Shown: in pieces, positions 6,938-14,074 of the stretch
Layout of the letters: each line of letters starts with the position of its first letter
How positions within the stretch are numbered: position 1 is the first letter of the stretch
Assembly: GCA_021604865.1 (NCBI GenBank)
Contig: BQJU01000010.1
Span: 1 to 64,000 of the forward strand
Direction of reading: 5' to 3'
DNA from: Saprospiraceae bacterium
GTDB taxonomy: Bacteria > Bacteroidota > Bacteroidia > Chitinophagales > Saprospiraceae
DNA: 64,000 nucleotides
Program-made: the position numbers and the translations under genes
The notes under the pieces: generated by a model
Seen by the model: only the letters and a program-made list of their open reading frames with translations
Database searches by the model: none
What the model was told of the DNA's origin: nothing

Positions 6938-7324
6938 TTAGTTTTTAAGTGCATTGTTTGCTTGTGTTGCCTTTTTGTTGAGTTTGGCTTTGGCTTTTTG
7001 TGCACCTTTTTCAAAGGAGGTTTCAGCATCATCCACTTTATCCTTGGCGGTATGCCTGAATTCGTCAATTTTTCCTTTTACATTTTGGCTCAATTCATCT
7101 ATGTACTCCCGACTTTTATCGATCGTCGTTTCCAAAGAAGATTGGGCTTTTTCCAATTGTATTCTTGCCTGCTCATTGAGCTGAGTTCCGGTTTCACTGA
7201 GGGCTTCTGACGTGTTTTTACGCCATTGACGTCCCTTAGTAGAGTTGAGCCACCAACCAGCGGCTGCGCCAGTTGCAAGACCAAGAATTAATTTCCAGTT
7301 TGAATTACCTTTGTTGTTATCCAT
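6938..7324 (-). CDS. YtxH-like helical stress protein
   Basis: This 128-residue protein opens with a short hydrophobic segment containing small residues (LILGLATGAAAGWWLNSTKG, residues 12-31), typical of YtxH-domain proteins, followed by nearly 100 residues of Lys/Glu/Ala-rich amphipathic helix resembling LEA and apolipoprotein-like repeats. It should be anchored in the inner membrane with the helix lying along the surface or in the cytoplasm. Family members are induced by general stress. It sits between a coiled-coil gene (26 bases upstream) and the holin-like gene. Confidence 0.8.
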   Translation of the reverse strand: MDNNKGNSNWKLILGLATGAAAGWWLNSTKGRQWRKNTSEALSETGTQLNEQARIQLEKAQSSLETTIDKSREYIDELSQNVKGKIDEFRHTAKDKVDDAETSFEKGAQKAKAKLNKKATQANNALKN

Positions 7325-7350
7325 TGTTTTAAGATTTTATGATTTACAAT

Positions 7351-7689
7351 TTATTTTCTTGAGGGATGAGGGTCTCCAAGTAGCGTTTGTGCCTCTCTGA
7401 CAACCGTTTGTGCTTCATCACGAAAGTCTAACCATTCTTGGTTAATCGTATCGACCAGTTTGTCGTGTATACTTTTTATTTTGGTACGATGCAATTTTAG
7501 CCTGTTCAGACTTTCAATTTGACCATTATTAGGTTTTCCACCTTGTAATGCTCTGTTTTTAGCGGAGCGTTCCTCTATACGAGTTTCAAATTTCTCATAC
7601 AAAGAACCCAACTCCTCTAACATATTGGCTTTGGAGTCCATTGTCGGACTTGAGGCTTCAGCCGTTTTATTGTATTTAAACTTTTCCAT
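7351..7689 (-). CDS. Cytoplasmic coiled-coil protein of unknown function
   Basis: The product has 112 residues, no signal peptide and no membrane segment. Residues 22-105 are mostly charged heptads predicted to form one or two long helices (a KLHRTKIKSIHDKL pattern). I do not recognise a family. It begins 11 bases after the MscS gene stop and ends 26 bases before the YtxH-like gene, so it is firmly within the operon. A role alongside the channel or the helical membrane proteins is inferred only from position. Confidence 0.7.
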   Translation of the reverse strand: MEKFKYNKTAEASSPTMDSKANMLEELGSLYEKFETRIEERSAKNRALQGGKPNNGQIESLNRLKLHRTKIKSIHDKLVDTINQEWLDFRDEAQTVVREAQTLLGDPHPSRK

Positions 7690-7700
7690 TGCACTATTTT

Positions 7701-8645
7701 TTAATTTTCCTTTGCCGGTCCCTTATCAAGACTATTAGACTTAGTAGAGGTCACTTTTTTCAGCGGATATAATTCATCCAATCGTTCACCACCTACAATG
7801 CCAAAGTCGAGTGTACGGATGGGGAAAGGAATCGTAATATTATGTTCATCAAACGCTTTTTTGATAGCGATAATGGCATCATCTGTAGCAGCTAAGTATT
7901 CAGCTTGAGAGCTAATATTTCGCCAAAACCTAAGGACAAAATTGATAGAACTACTACCAAATTCTTTAAAGAAAATTTCAAGAGGTAGTTGCTCATTGTG
8001 GTCTACCTGATTCTGAATAGTTTTTCTGACCAATGCCTTAACCATTTCCAGATCATCGCCATAGGAAACGCCACATTCAAGGTCAATCCTTCGGCGACCA
8101 CTGTGTGAGTAATTGACCAATGGATTCTGAAGAACATCTTTATTGGGAATGATAACGACCTGTCCACTGGGTTGTTGAAGAATGGTTGATCGAAGGGTCA
8201 CTTTGGTGATTTTTCCAAAATACCCATTTGTTTCAATCAAATCTCCTTCTTTGTAATACTCCCTTATCGATATCATTACTCCTGAAAAAAGATTAACTAT
8301 AGGGTCTTGTAACGCCAATCCAACAGCCAATCCAATAACACCCGCACCAGCCAACAGAGAAGTCAATGCCTTATCCAGATTGAGAATGCCCAACACCACA
8401 AAAAGCATGAGGATCAAAAACGATGCAGTTACTACATTTGCAGCAACACTTATTAAGGTGTTGTCTCTCGTCGTTTTTGAGATAATTTTTTTGGTGTATT
8501 TTTTAACATATTTTGATAAAAAATAAGCGATCGTCATCACCAAAATGGCGATAATAAGATTTGGTAGATTTAAAACTACGGCATCTAACCATCCAAATAA
8601 TTTTTCTGAAAGTTTGGTCCACGCTTCCTGTAATTGACTCCACAT
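7701..8645 (-). CDS. MscS-family small mechanosensitive channel
   Basis: This is a channel of about 314 residues that opens under membrane tension to release solutes during osmotic downshock. Three membrane helices lie at about residues 20-45, 65-90 and 95-125; the third has the Gly/Ala-rich pore pattern of MscS (LLAGAGVIGLAVGLALQDPI). The beta domain with VIIPNKDVLQNPLVNYS and the alpha-beta cage domain follow. I favour the ATG at 8645; a GTG two codons upstream at 8651 is possible. It heads a five-gene minus-strand operon preceded by the ECF-type promoter P4, suggesting induction by envelope or osmotic stress. The length is standard for the short MscS class. Confidence 0.93.
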   Translation of the reverse strand: MWSQLQEAWTKLSEKLFGWLDAVVLNLPNLIIAILVMTIAYFLSKYVKKYTKKIISKTTRDNTLISVAANVVTASFLILMLFVVLGILNLDKALTSLLAGAGVIGLAVGLALQDPIVNLFSGVMISIREYYKEGDLIETNGYFGKITKVTLRSTILQQPSGQVVIIPNKDVLQNPLVNYSHSGRRRIDLECGVSYGDDLEMVKALVRKTIQNQVDHNEQLPLEIFFKEFGSSSINFVLRFWRNISSQAEYLAATDDAIIAIKKAFDEHNITIPFPIRTLDFGIVGGERLDELYPLKKVTSTKSNSLDKGPAKEN

Positions 8646-8681
8646 ATTCACTTGACTCTTTTTGAAATTTCGTTACTATAA

Positions 8682-8712
8682 ATAAAACGAAATGTGGATG
8701 CTTATGTTCGGT
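8682..8712 (-). promoter_or_regulatory. Candidate ECF-sigma promoter P4, MscS operon
   Basis: On the minus strand ACCGAACA (8712-8705), 15 bases, CGTTTTAT (8689-8682). The channel gene starts 37 bases further on. This is the cleanest member of the promoter set. Confidence 0.72.
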
Positions 8713-8812
8713 GTCAAATTCATATAAAATTGCACAAAACTCAAAACAGTCTCTTAAAAAATGGCTTGACTGACTTGATATTGTTAAGGTTTGGTTAATG
8801 CAATACATACCT

Positions 8813-8843
8813 ATCAAACCAGAATCGGGTTTTGACGTTTTAT
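8813..8843 (+). promoter_or_regulatory. Weaker ECF-type promoter P6 before htrA
   Basis: CGTTTTAT at 8836-8843 is an exact copy of the -10 box of P3 and P4. Fifteen bases upstream is ATCAAACC (8813-8820), matching ACCGAACA at five of eight bases. Transcription would start near 8850, after the ATG at 8842, which supports the start codon at 8881 for htrA. Confidence 0.45.
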
Positions 8844-8880
8844 GGGAAAGTTACTTAACCAATTAAACAGTTTTGAAACG

Positions 8881-10395
8881 ATGAAAAAAAATATTTTTAT
8901 CTCAGCCCTTGTCGCTTTAATGGTCAGTGTTTTGACTATCGGAGGCTTTTCCTGGCTGAATAAGAGTCAGCAAAAAGCTTTGAAAATTGAACATATAGAT
9001 GCTACACCGTCCAGCAGTGTATTGTATACCAAGGATGAAGTTGGTGATTATGTACCCCTTGACTTTACACGAACTGCCGGGCAGGTAATGGATGCAGTTG
9101 TGCACATCAAATCGACCCAAACACATCCGGTTGTTTCCAATCGTCGCAACGGCCAAATGCCTGACATTTTCGGAGATGATTTTTTTAAACGATTTTTTGG
9201 ACCTGAGTCTGAAGGCCGGCAAGGAGAAAGACGCAATATGACACCTCAACCAATAGTAGGGACCGGTTCTGGTGTAATCATCAATTCAGAAGGTTATATA
9301 GTGACCAATAATCATGTCATTGCCGATGCCGACGATATCGAAGTTACGCTGCATGATAACCGTAACTACAAAGCTTCTGTAATTGGGGTAGACCCAAATA
9401 CGGACCTGGCATTGTTGCGCATTCAGGAAAAGAATCTACCTACTTTGAAAATGGGTGATTCTGAAGCACTGAAAGTAGGGGAGTGGGTCTTGGCAGTAGG
9501 CAACCCTTTTAACCTGAATTCAACAGTAACGGCTGGAATTGTAAGTGCCAAGGGTAGAAGTATTAATATTCTGCGCGAACAATATGCGATTGAAAGCTTT
9601 ATACAAACAGACGCAGCTATTAACCCCGGAAACAGTGGGGGCGCGTTGGTAAATCTCAACGGAGATTTAATTGGAATCAATACCGCTATCGCTAGCCCTA
9701 CAGGAGCGTATTCCGGTTATGGTTTTGCTGTTCCGGTTAGTATTGTAAGCAAAGTAATTGAAGATTTATTGGCTTATGGCATTGTTCAAAGAGGTTATCT
9801 TGGTGCAATGATCAGAACCGTTGATGGCAACTTCGCCAAGGAGAAAGGCCTGGATGTTAATTCAGGAGTATATGTGGATAGCCTGGTAGAGAATAGTGCA
9901 GCCAAGGTTGCCGGCATTAAACCTGGAGACGTAATTACGACTGTCTCTGGAACAAATATCAGAACCAATGCCGATTTATTGGGAGAAATAGCCCGATATC
10001 GTCCCGGTGATGAAATTACCATGACTATTAACAGAAATGGAAAAGAAAAGGAAATAAAAGTGATGCTAAGCAATCGTGAAGGAACAACTGAATTAGTTGA
10101 AAAGAAGGCGGTAGCTTTATTCGAAACATTAGGCGCAGAACTCGAACCACTCAGTAAAAAAGATGCCCAAAAGATGAATATCGCCGGGGGCGTTAAAATT
10201 GATAAATTGATTCCAGGTAAACTGCGACAACAAACAGACATTCAGCCAGGTTTTATCATCACTAAAGTGGATGGAAAAGCGGTAAAGGATGTGGATGATC
10301 TGGAAAAAGCATTAAAAGGAAAATCCGGTGGCGTAATGTTGGAAGGATTCTATGAAGGAAGTTCTGACACCAGGTTCTACGCCTTTGGGTTATAA
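8881..10395 (+). CDS. HtrA/DegP-family periplasmic serine protease
   Basis: This 504-residue quality-control protease degrades misfolded proteins in the periplasm. An uncleaved or cleavable hydrophobic N-terminus (residues 4-24) exports it. The trypsin-like domain carries His145 (TNNHVIA), Asp175 (NTDLALL) and Ser252 (NPGNSGGAL), a complete triad. Two PDZ domains follow at about 310-395 and 415-500; the first has RGYLGAMI and the second is shorter. The ATG at 8881 (MKKNIF) is chosen over the one at 8842 because it gives a proper signal sequence and because a -10-like box overlaps 8842. It is divergent from the MscS operon and ends in a clear terminator, fitting an envelope-stress role. Confidence 0.95.
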   Translation: MKKNIFISALVALMVSVLTIGGFSWLNKSQQKALKIEHIDATPSSSVLYTKDEVGDYVPLDFTRTAGQVMDAVVHIKSTQTHPVVSNRRNGQMPDIFGDDFFKRFFGPESEGRQGERRNMTPQPIVGTGSGVIINSEGYIVTNNHVIADADDIEVTLHDNRNYKASVIGVDPNTDLALLRIQEKNLPTLKMGDSEALKVGEWVLAVGNPFNLNSTVTAGIVSAKGRSINILREQYAIESFIQTDAAINPGNSGGALVNLNGDLIGINTAIASPTGAYSGYGFAVPVSIVSKVIEDLLAYGIVQRGYLGAMIRTVDGNFAKEKGLDVNSGVYVDSLVENSAAKVAGIKPGDVITTVSGTNIRTNADLLGEIARYRPGDEITMTINRNGKEKEIKVMLSNREGTTELVEKKAVALFETLGAELEPLSKKDAQKMNIAGGVKIDKLIPGKLRQQTDIQPGFIITKVDGKAVKDVDDLEKALKGKSGGVMLEGFYEGSSDTRFYAFGL

Positions 10396-10422
10396 GATTT
10401 TATATGGGTTTTAGGTGTTTTG

Positions 10423-10459
10423 GAGCTGGTCTTCATTTTATGAAGACTGGCTCTTTTTT
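10423..10459 (+). terminator. Rho-independent terminator of htrA
   Basis: GAGCTGGTCTTCAT pairs with ATGAAGACTGGCTC, with G-U pairs at two positions, and is followed by six T residues. It lies 28 bases after the htrA stop and before the converging gene at 10467. Confidence 0.75.
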
Positions 10460-10466
10460 ATTGCAC

Positions 10467-10805
10467 CTATCGACCACCATTATTATGGTTTTGCGGATCT
10501 ATTATTTTCACTTTATCCATAAACACAGACAGCTTCATATCTGCATAAGGACCATAAGTAGAAACGATAGTTCCCTTGTTTCCATCCTTACAATAAATAG
10601 CATAAATTACCGACAAATCAGATGGATTAGAATTCCCTTCAAAACGGTGGTATTCAACAATTCTCATCTCCTCTGCCTGATATGTTTTATCAGTCTCAAT
10701 AGATTTCATTTGTCCAGAATCCATCAATAGAAAACTATGGACAAATCCACGGGTTTTCAATTTTCGTTCTGCTTCAAGTAGTGTGGAATATCTGTTAAAG
10801 TTCAT
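10467..10805 (-). CDS. Small conserved-looking cytoplasmic protein, unknown function
   Basis: The product has 112 residues from the ATG at 10805; an earlier in-frame start at 10835 would overlap the upstream gene and is less likely. There is no signal peptide or membrane helix. The pattern of an N-terminal helix (STLLEAERKLKTRGF), then alternating strands with YRIV/EYHRFEG and VIYAIYCKDGNKGTIV, resembles a short family common in Bacteroidota that is often mislabelled phosphoribosylpyrophosphate synthetase; I see no such active site here. It follows the universal stress protein gene by 19 bases and probably shares its ECF-type promoter. Confidence 0.7.
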   Translation of the reverse strand: MNFNRYSTLLEAERKLKTRGFVHSFLLMDSGQMKSIETDKTYQAEEMRIVEYHRFEGNSNPSDLSVIYAIYCKDGNKGTIVSTYGPYADMKLSVFMDKVKIIDPQNHNNGGR

Positions 10806-10824
10806 GTCTGGATATATTTTAATC

Positions 10825-11667
10825 CTAAAATACAAATACGGGAAAATCCGATTGCAGGATCATCTTTTTGAATTGATTATTGGAAAATAATTGTTCCAAA
10901 AAATGGCTGTCTTTCTTCTGGAAAGCCAACCAGTTGGCCTGACTCATTTTCATAAATTTCTCAGCTGTTTCATCCAACCGGTCATAGTTGCTCAAATGAG
11001 AGGTTATATCATCGTTTTGAGCTACTTGTTTCAAATCGTGCATCTTTTGTTCAAATGCGTTATTTTTCTCCTCATCAATATCATCACTAATGGCTAAAAT
11101 CTCTATCGAGGCGCCAAGTCTTTTTGCTACCTTGCTCAGTATCAGTATTCTATCAAGGTTGTCTTCTTCTAAATCCATGATGTAGAAAATATGTTTGATT
11201 GGTGTCCAAGAAATGTCTTCTGGCAATACCAGTACGGGACAATCGGCGTGTTCGGCTACCCTGGTTTCGAATGTCCCAAACCATTTGTTGATAAAGTTGA
11301 GTTCAGACGTTTGACCGATGACTAGAAGTATGGTCTCTTGTTCCTGGGCCTTTTCCAGAAGTTGAGCTTCCGGGAATCCAATACCGACTTCGTAATTGGT
11401 ACGGGCGTAGATTTTTTGAGCCATTTTCTGCATAGCTTCCAGCCGGGAGTCCGCTTGGGCACGCACATCCTCTATATTCATTTGTGCTGGACTTGTTAGA
11501 ACGGCACCCATGTCTGCACCCGGAACCATGATTATTGGAACATTCTCAAAATCAATCAAAAGGGCGGGGACGTTCAAATTCTTGGCAAGCAGTACACCAT
11601 AGTCTGCCACGGGATTGATGATCAATAAATCGGTGGGATAAATCAATATTTTTTTTGTGGTATTCAT
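10825..11667 (-). CDS. Universal stress protein, tandem UspA-type domains
   Basis: This 280-residue cytoplasmic protein contains two UspA-like halves. The first (about 1-145) runs from KKILIYPTDL to VLVLPED; the second (about 150-280) begins with HIFYIMDLEEDNLDRIL and ends in DFPVFVF. The usual ATP-binding motif G-2x-G-9x-G-S/T is poorly kept (in the first half the segment reads GQTSELNFINKWFGTFETRV), so nucleotide binding may be weak. Universal stress proteins aid survival in stress and stasis. The ECF-type promoter P5 ends 18 bases upstream of the ATG, tying it to the local regulon, and a small protein gene follows in the same unit. Confidence 0.88.
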   Translation of the reverse strand: MNTTKKILIYPTDLLIINPVADYGVLLAKNLNVPALLIDFENVPIIMVPGADMGAVLTSPAQMNIEDVRAQADSRLEAMQKMAQKIYARTNYEVGIGFPEAQLLEKAQEQETILLVIGQTSELNFINKWFGTFETRVAEHADCPVLVLPEDISWTPIKHIFYIMDLEEDNLDRILILSKVAKRLGASIEILAISDDIDEEKNNAFEQKMHDLKQVAQNDDITSHLSNYDRLDETAEKFMKMSQANWLAFQKKDSHFLEQLFSNNQFKKMILQSDFPVFVF

Positions 11668-11684
11668 TTCAGATTAGTTTCTAT

Positions 11685-11715
11685 CTAAAACGAATACCTG
11701 TTGATGGTGTTCGGT
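11685..11715 (-). promoter_or_regulatory. Candidate ECF-sigma promoter P5, universal stress gene
   Basis: On the minus strand ACCGAACA (11715-11708), 15 bases, CGTTTTAG (11692-11685). The start codon is at 11667, leaving a leader of roughly a dozen bases. Confidence 0.7.
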
Positions 11716-11760
11716 ACAATAAAACCGGCTGATTAGGACAGAAATTTGGGAGCAGTGCAC

Positions 11761-12996
11761 TCAATCGTGAGTTCTTCCTTTGTTTTCCCCTTGTTGAAAC
11801 TGTTTTTCAAGTTCCTGTTGTTCTTCGAACTCACCGCGGGAAAAGGCTCTTTGCTGTAGGTTATTCATATCGGGCTGTCCGGCGTCCACCCAGGCTGTAT
11901 ACCACGAAGAGCCCACCGCCAGGATGGATTGTTGCATTCTTTTTTCTACCATGCCAGCCATTCGTTCCTGGAAAGCGGCAGCATAGGCTGTACATTGAGT
12001 TCTGATGGTATTATCGAGCCGTTCCTCAAAACAATATTGCTGGTCTGAAGGAAATGTGAGACTCAATTCCCGTTCTATCAGCAGAACACTATCCACTAAC
12101 TGGTGGCTATCCAATACTACATTCCAGAAATAACTCGCTGGGTCGTCAAGGTATTCTGCATGACCAACAAAAAAGTCATAGGTATCATCAGCAAAAAGCT
12201 CTGGAATTCGACTTTCCCAAAAGCCGTGGATACCTACCTGGTTGGTCAGCTGACCATTGTAGTTTTCTGTAGTATGCAGCGGAACGTGAGCGTCTCCGAT
12301 ATAGTGGCCCATTTCCGCACTTAATCGTAGAATGCTATTGACATTCCGACGCCTGAACGCCTCAGTGAGCCTGTGTTGCATCTGCAGCAAATGGTAGGGA
12401 AGGATACCATATTCTGAAAAGTGATCCTTGGCAAATGCCGATTGACAGTCCAGTTGACCAAAAACCTTTTGTAAACTATCACAATCGACAATCCAATCGT
12501 CCTCATAATAGTTTGCTAAAATATTGGTTCTATAAAAATTTCGATACTGTGCACTATCTATCAGCCAACTCTTGCTCACCAACGAGTCTCGGAAAGAAAG
12601 AAAGTTATCCTGGGCCTCCACCTCCGGCCGGGTATCCCGTTCCAGCCGGAGCGTATCTCCCTGGGCATTGATTGCATAGATAGTCGTGTATTTAACCAAT
12701 ACACTGAGCCAATCCCGCGGCACCTCAGGAAAAGGATATTTTCCCCAATGGTCGATATCAATGTAATGCCTTACCGCTTCGTGTTTGGTGGCATAACGGC
12801 GTTTGTCAGGATCAACGGCATGTTCAGTGATGTACTCAATATTGTATTTGTAAAAACGGACCATCTCCTGTGGTAAGGTAAAAACAGCTAACCGGTTGAT
12901 TCGTCGATGGCCAAAAAATCCCCAGGGCAAAAATGCCGAACTGAATAAAACTAGACAAATGAATAAGATCATCAGTAAAAGGGGACTCGTTTTCAT
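11761..12996 (-). CDS. S1/P1-type zinc-dependent nuclease-like exported protein
   Basis: This 411-residue exported protein (signal peptide about residues 1-23) belongs to the S1/P1 nuclease and phospholipase C fold, which uses three zinc ions to cleave phosphodiesters. The mature N-terminus WGFFGHRRIN supplies the Trp and His zinc ligands; DIDHWGKY, the central HYIGDAHVPLHTTENYNGQ block and the later GIHGFWESRIPELF match family zinc motifs. It is longer than fungal S1 (about 270 residues) by inserted loops and a Gln/Glu-rich tail. It is probably periplasmic or secreted and could scavenge nucleotides or phosphate. It follows the DUF4340 gene on the same strand with a 25-base gap, but its function does not clearly link to gliding. 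Confidence 0.82.
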   Translation of the reverse strand: MKTSPLLLMILFICLVLFSSAFLPWGFFGHRRINRLAVFTLPQEMVRFYKYNIEYITEHAVDPDKRRYATKHEAVRHYIDIDHWGKYPFPEVPRDWLSVLVKYTTIYAINAQGDTLRLERDTRPEVEAQDNFLSFRDSLVSKSWLIDSAQYRNFYRTNILANYYEDDWIVDCDSLQKVFGQLDCQSAFAKDHFSEYGILPYHLLQMQHRLTEAFRRRNVNSILRLSAEMGHYIGDAHVPLHTTENYNGQLTNQVGIHGFWESRIPELFADDTYDFFVGHAEYLDDPASYFWNVVLDSHQLVDSVLLIERELSLTFPSDQQYCFEERLDNTIRTQCTAYAAAFQERMAGMVEKRMQQSILAVGSSWYTAWVDAGQPDMNNLQQRAFSRGEFEEQQELEKQFQQGENKGRTHD

Positions 12997-13021
12997 GGAT
13001 TTTGTATTATTATTTTGGAGT

Positions 13022-14029
13022 TTATTTAAAGAAAAATTCGTAACCCCACAGCACCTTATTGATTATCCTTGACTGTATCGTTAACAAATCCCCATCCTGT
13101 GTTTCCACATAATAATTGAGCACATTAGCCTCGGCCAATACTTCGCCTGTTTTGGGATCGAGTTCTTCTTTGCTATATATAGGAAACAACCGATACACCT
13201 TTTCTTCTCCTTTTACATTGGTAAGCGCAAGGGTACAAAACGGAAGCTTGTCTAATACGCCTCCCTTTTTCTCATAATCATTATGAAAACCTGTAGCTAC
13301 TATTCGGCCAAAATTGCTCAGGTAAGCCTCGATTTGAGCAGGATTGACGGTTTTATTAGCAACAGGAGTGATATCGTAAAAGGGCGATAACTCAAAATCA
13401 TTGTTTTTACGGTCAAGCTTGAAGGATTTATTGCGTTGTTTTGGGTATTCCAAATAAACAGACTGAATATCTTCTACCTCGATCTCAAAAAGAGTTCTGT
13501 CCCGCCAGTCATCACCATTTAAATTGAAACGGAACCGGAGGTTACCTTCCCAGCCTGGCAGATGGCCAACATAGGGTTGTTCGGCATCACTCATCATAAT
13601 GTAGGTACCCCTTTCATCAGATGTTCCTCCCCCAATATAATAAGATTTTAGCAGTTGGTTCTCCTTAGAATAAATCTCCACCTTCAGGCCCTCAGTGGCA
13701 AGGCTTTTCACCATGTTGTTAACAGCTGCCATTGGTGGCTTGTATTTCATTTCTATTCTGGTGATGGCATCCAATAAATTTTCAATGGCATTTTTCCTAA
13801 CTTTTTGCTGGCCATTAAAAACCCAGTAATCTGCTTTTCGTTCCAAGGTGGTTGTTTGCCCGTTACGATCAGCAATAAAAATTTTATAAATCTCGGTCGG
13901 ATCCTTTATGGCAAAATTACGGTCGCCACTGACTACAGAAGTTTTTGGATCCTCTTTCGACCAGACAAGCCAGGTAGCGGCGCCACCTAGCAAAATAAAA
14001 ACGGCTAGTAATATTAATGTTTTATTCAT
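13022..14029 (-). CDS. DUF4340-domain protein of the gliding ABC operon
   Basis: The 335-residue protein has an N-terminal membrane anchor (LILLAVFILLGGAATWLVW, residues 4-22) and a periplasmic beta-rich body of repeated units (DPTEIYKIFIADRNG..., DIQSVYLEYPKQ...) typical of DUF4340. Members occur downstream of GldG/ABC-2 auxiliary transport genes in many phyla and may assist the transporter in the periplasm; the biochemical role is unknown. It follows gldG by about 45 bases and is the last clear member of the gldA-X-gldF-gldG unit. Confidence 0.82.
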   Translation of the reverse strand: MNKTLILLAVFILLGGAATWLVWSKEDPKTSVVSGDRNFAIKDPTEIYKIFIADRNGQTTTLERKADYWVFNGQQKVRKNAIENLLDAITRIEMKYKPPMAAVNNMVKSLATEGLKVEIYSKENQLLKSYYIGGGTSDERGTYIMMSDAEQPYVGHLPGWEGNLRFRFNLNGDDWRDRTLFEIEVEDIQSVYLEYPKQRNKSFKLDRKNNDFELSPFYDITPVANKTVNPAQIEAYLSNFGRIVATGFHNDYEKKGGVLDKLPFCTLALTNVKGEEKVYRLFPIYSKEELDPKTGEVLAEANVLNYYVETQDGDLLTIQSRIINKVLWGYEFFFK

Positions 14030-14074
14030 AACTTTATAAATCTACAATGTTTTAAAACCAATGGCAAATTTTCA

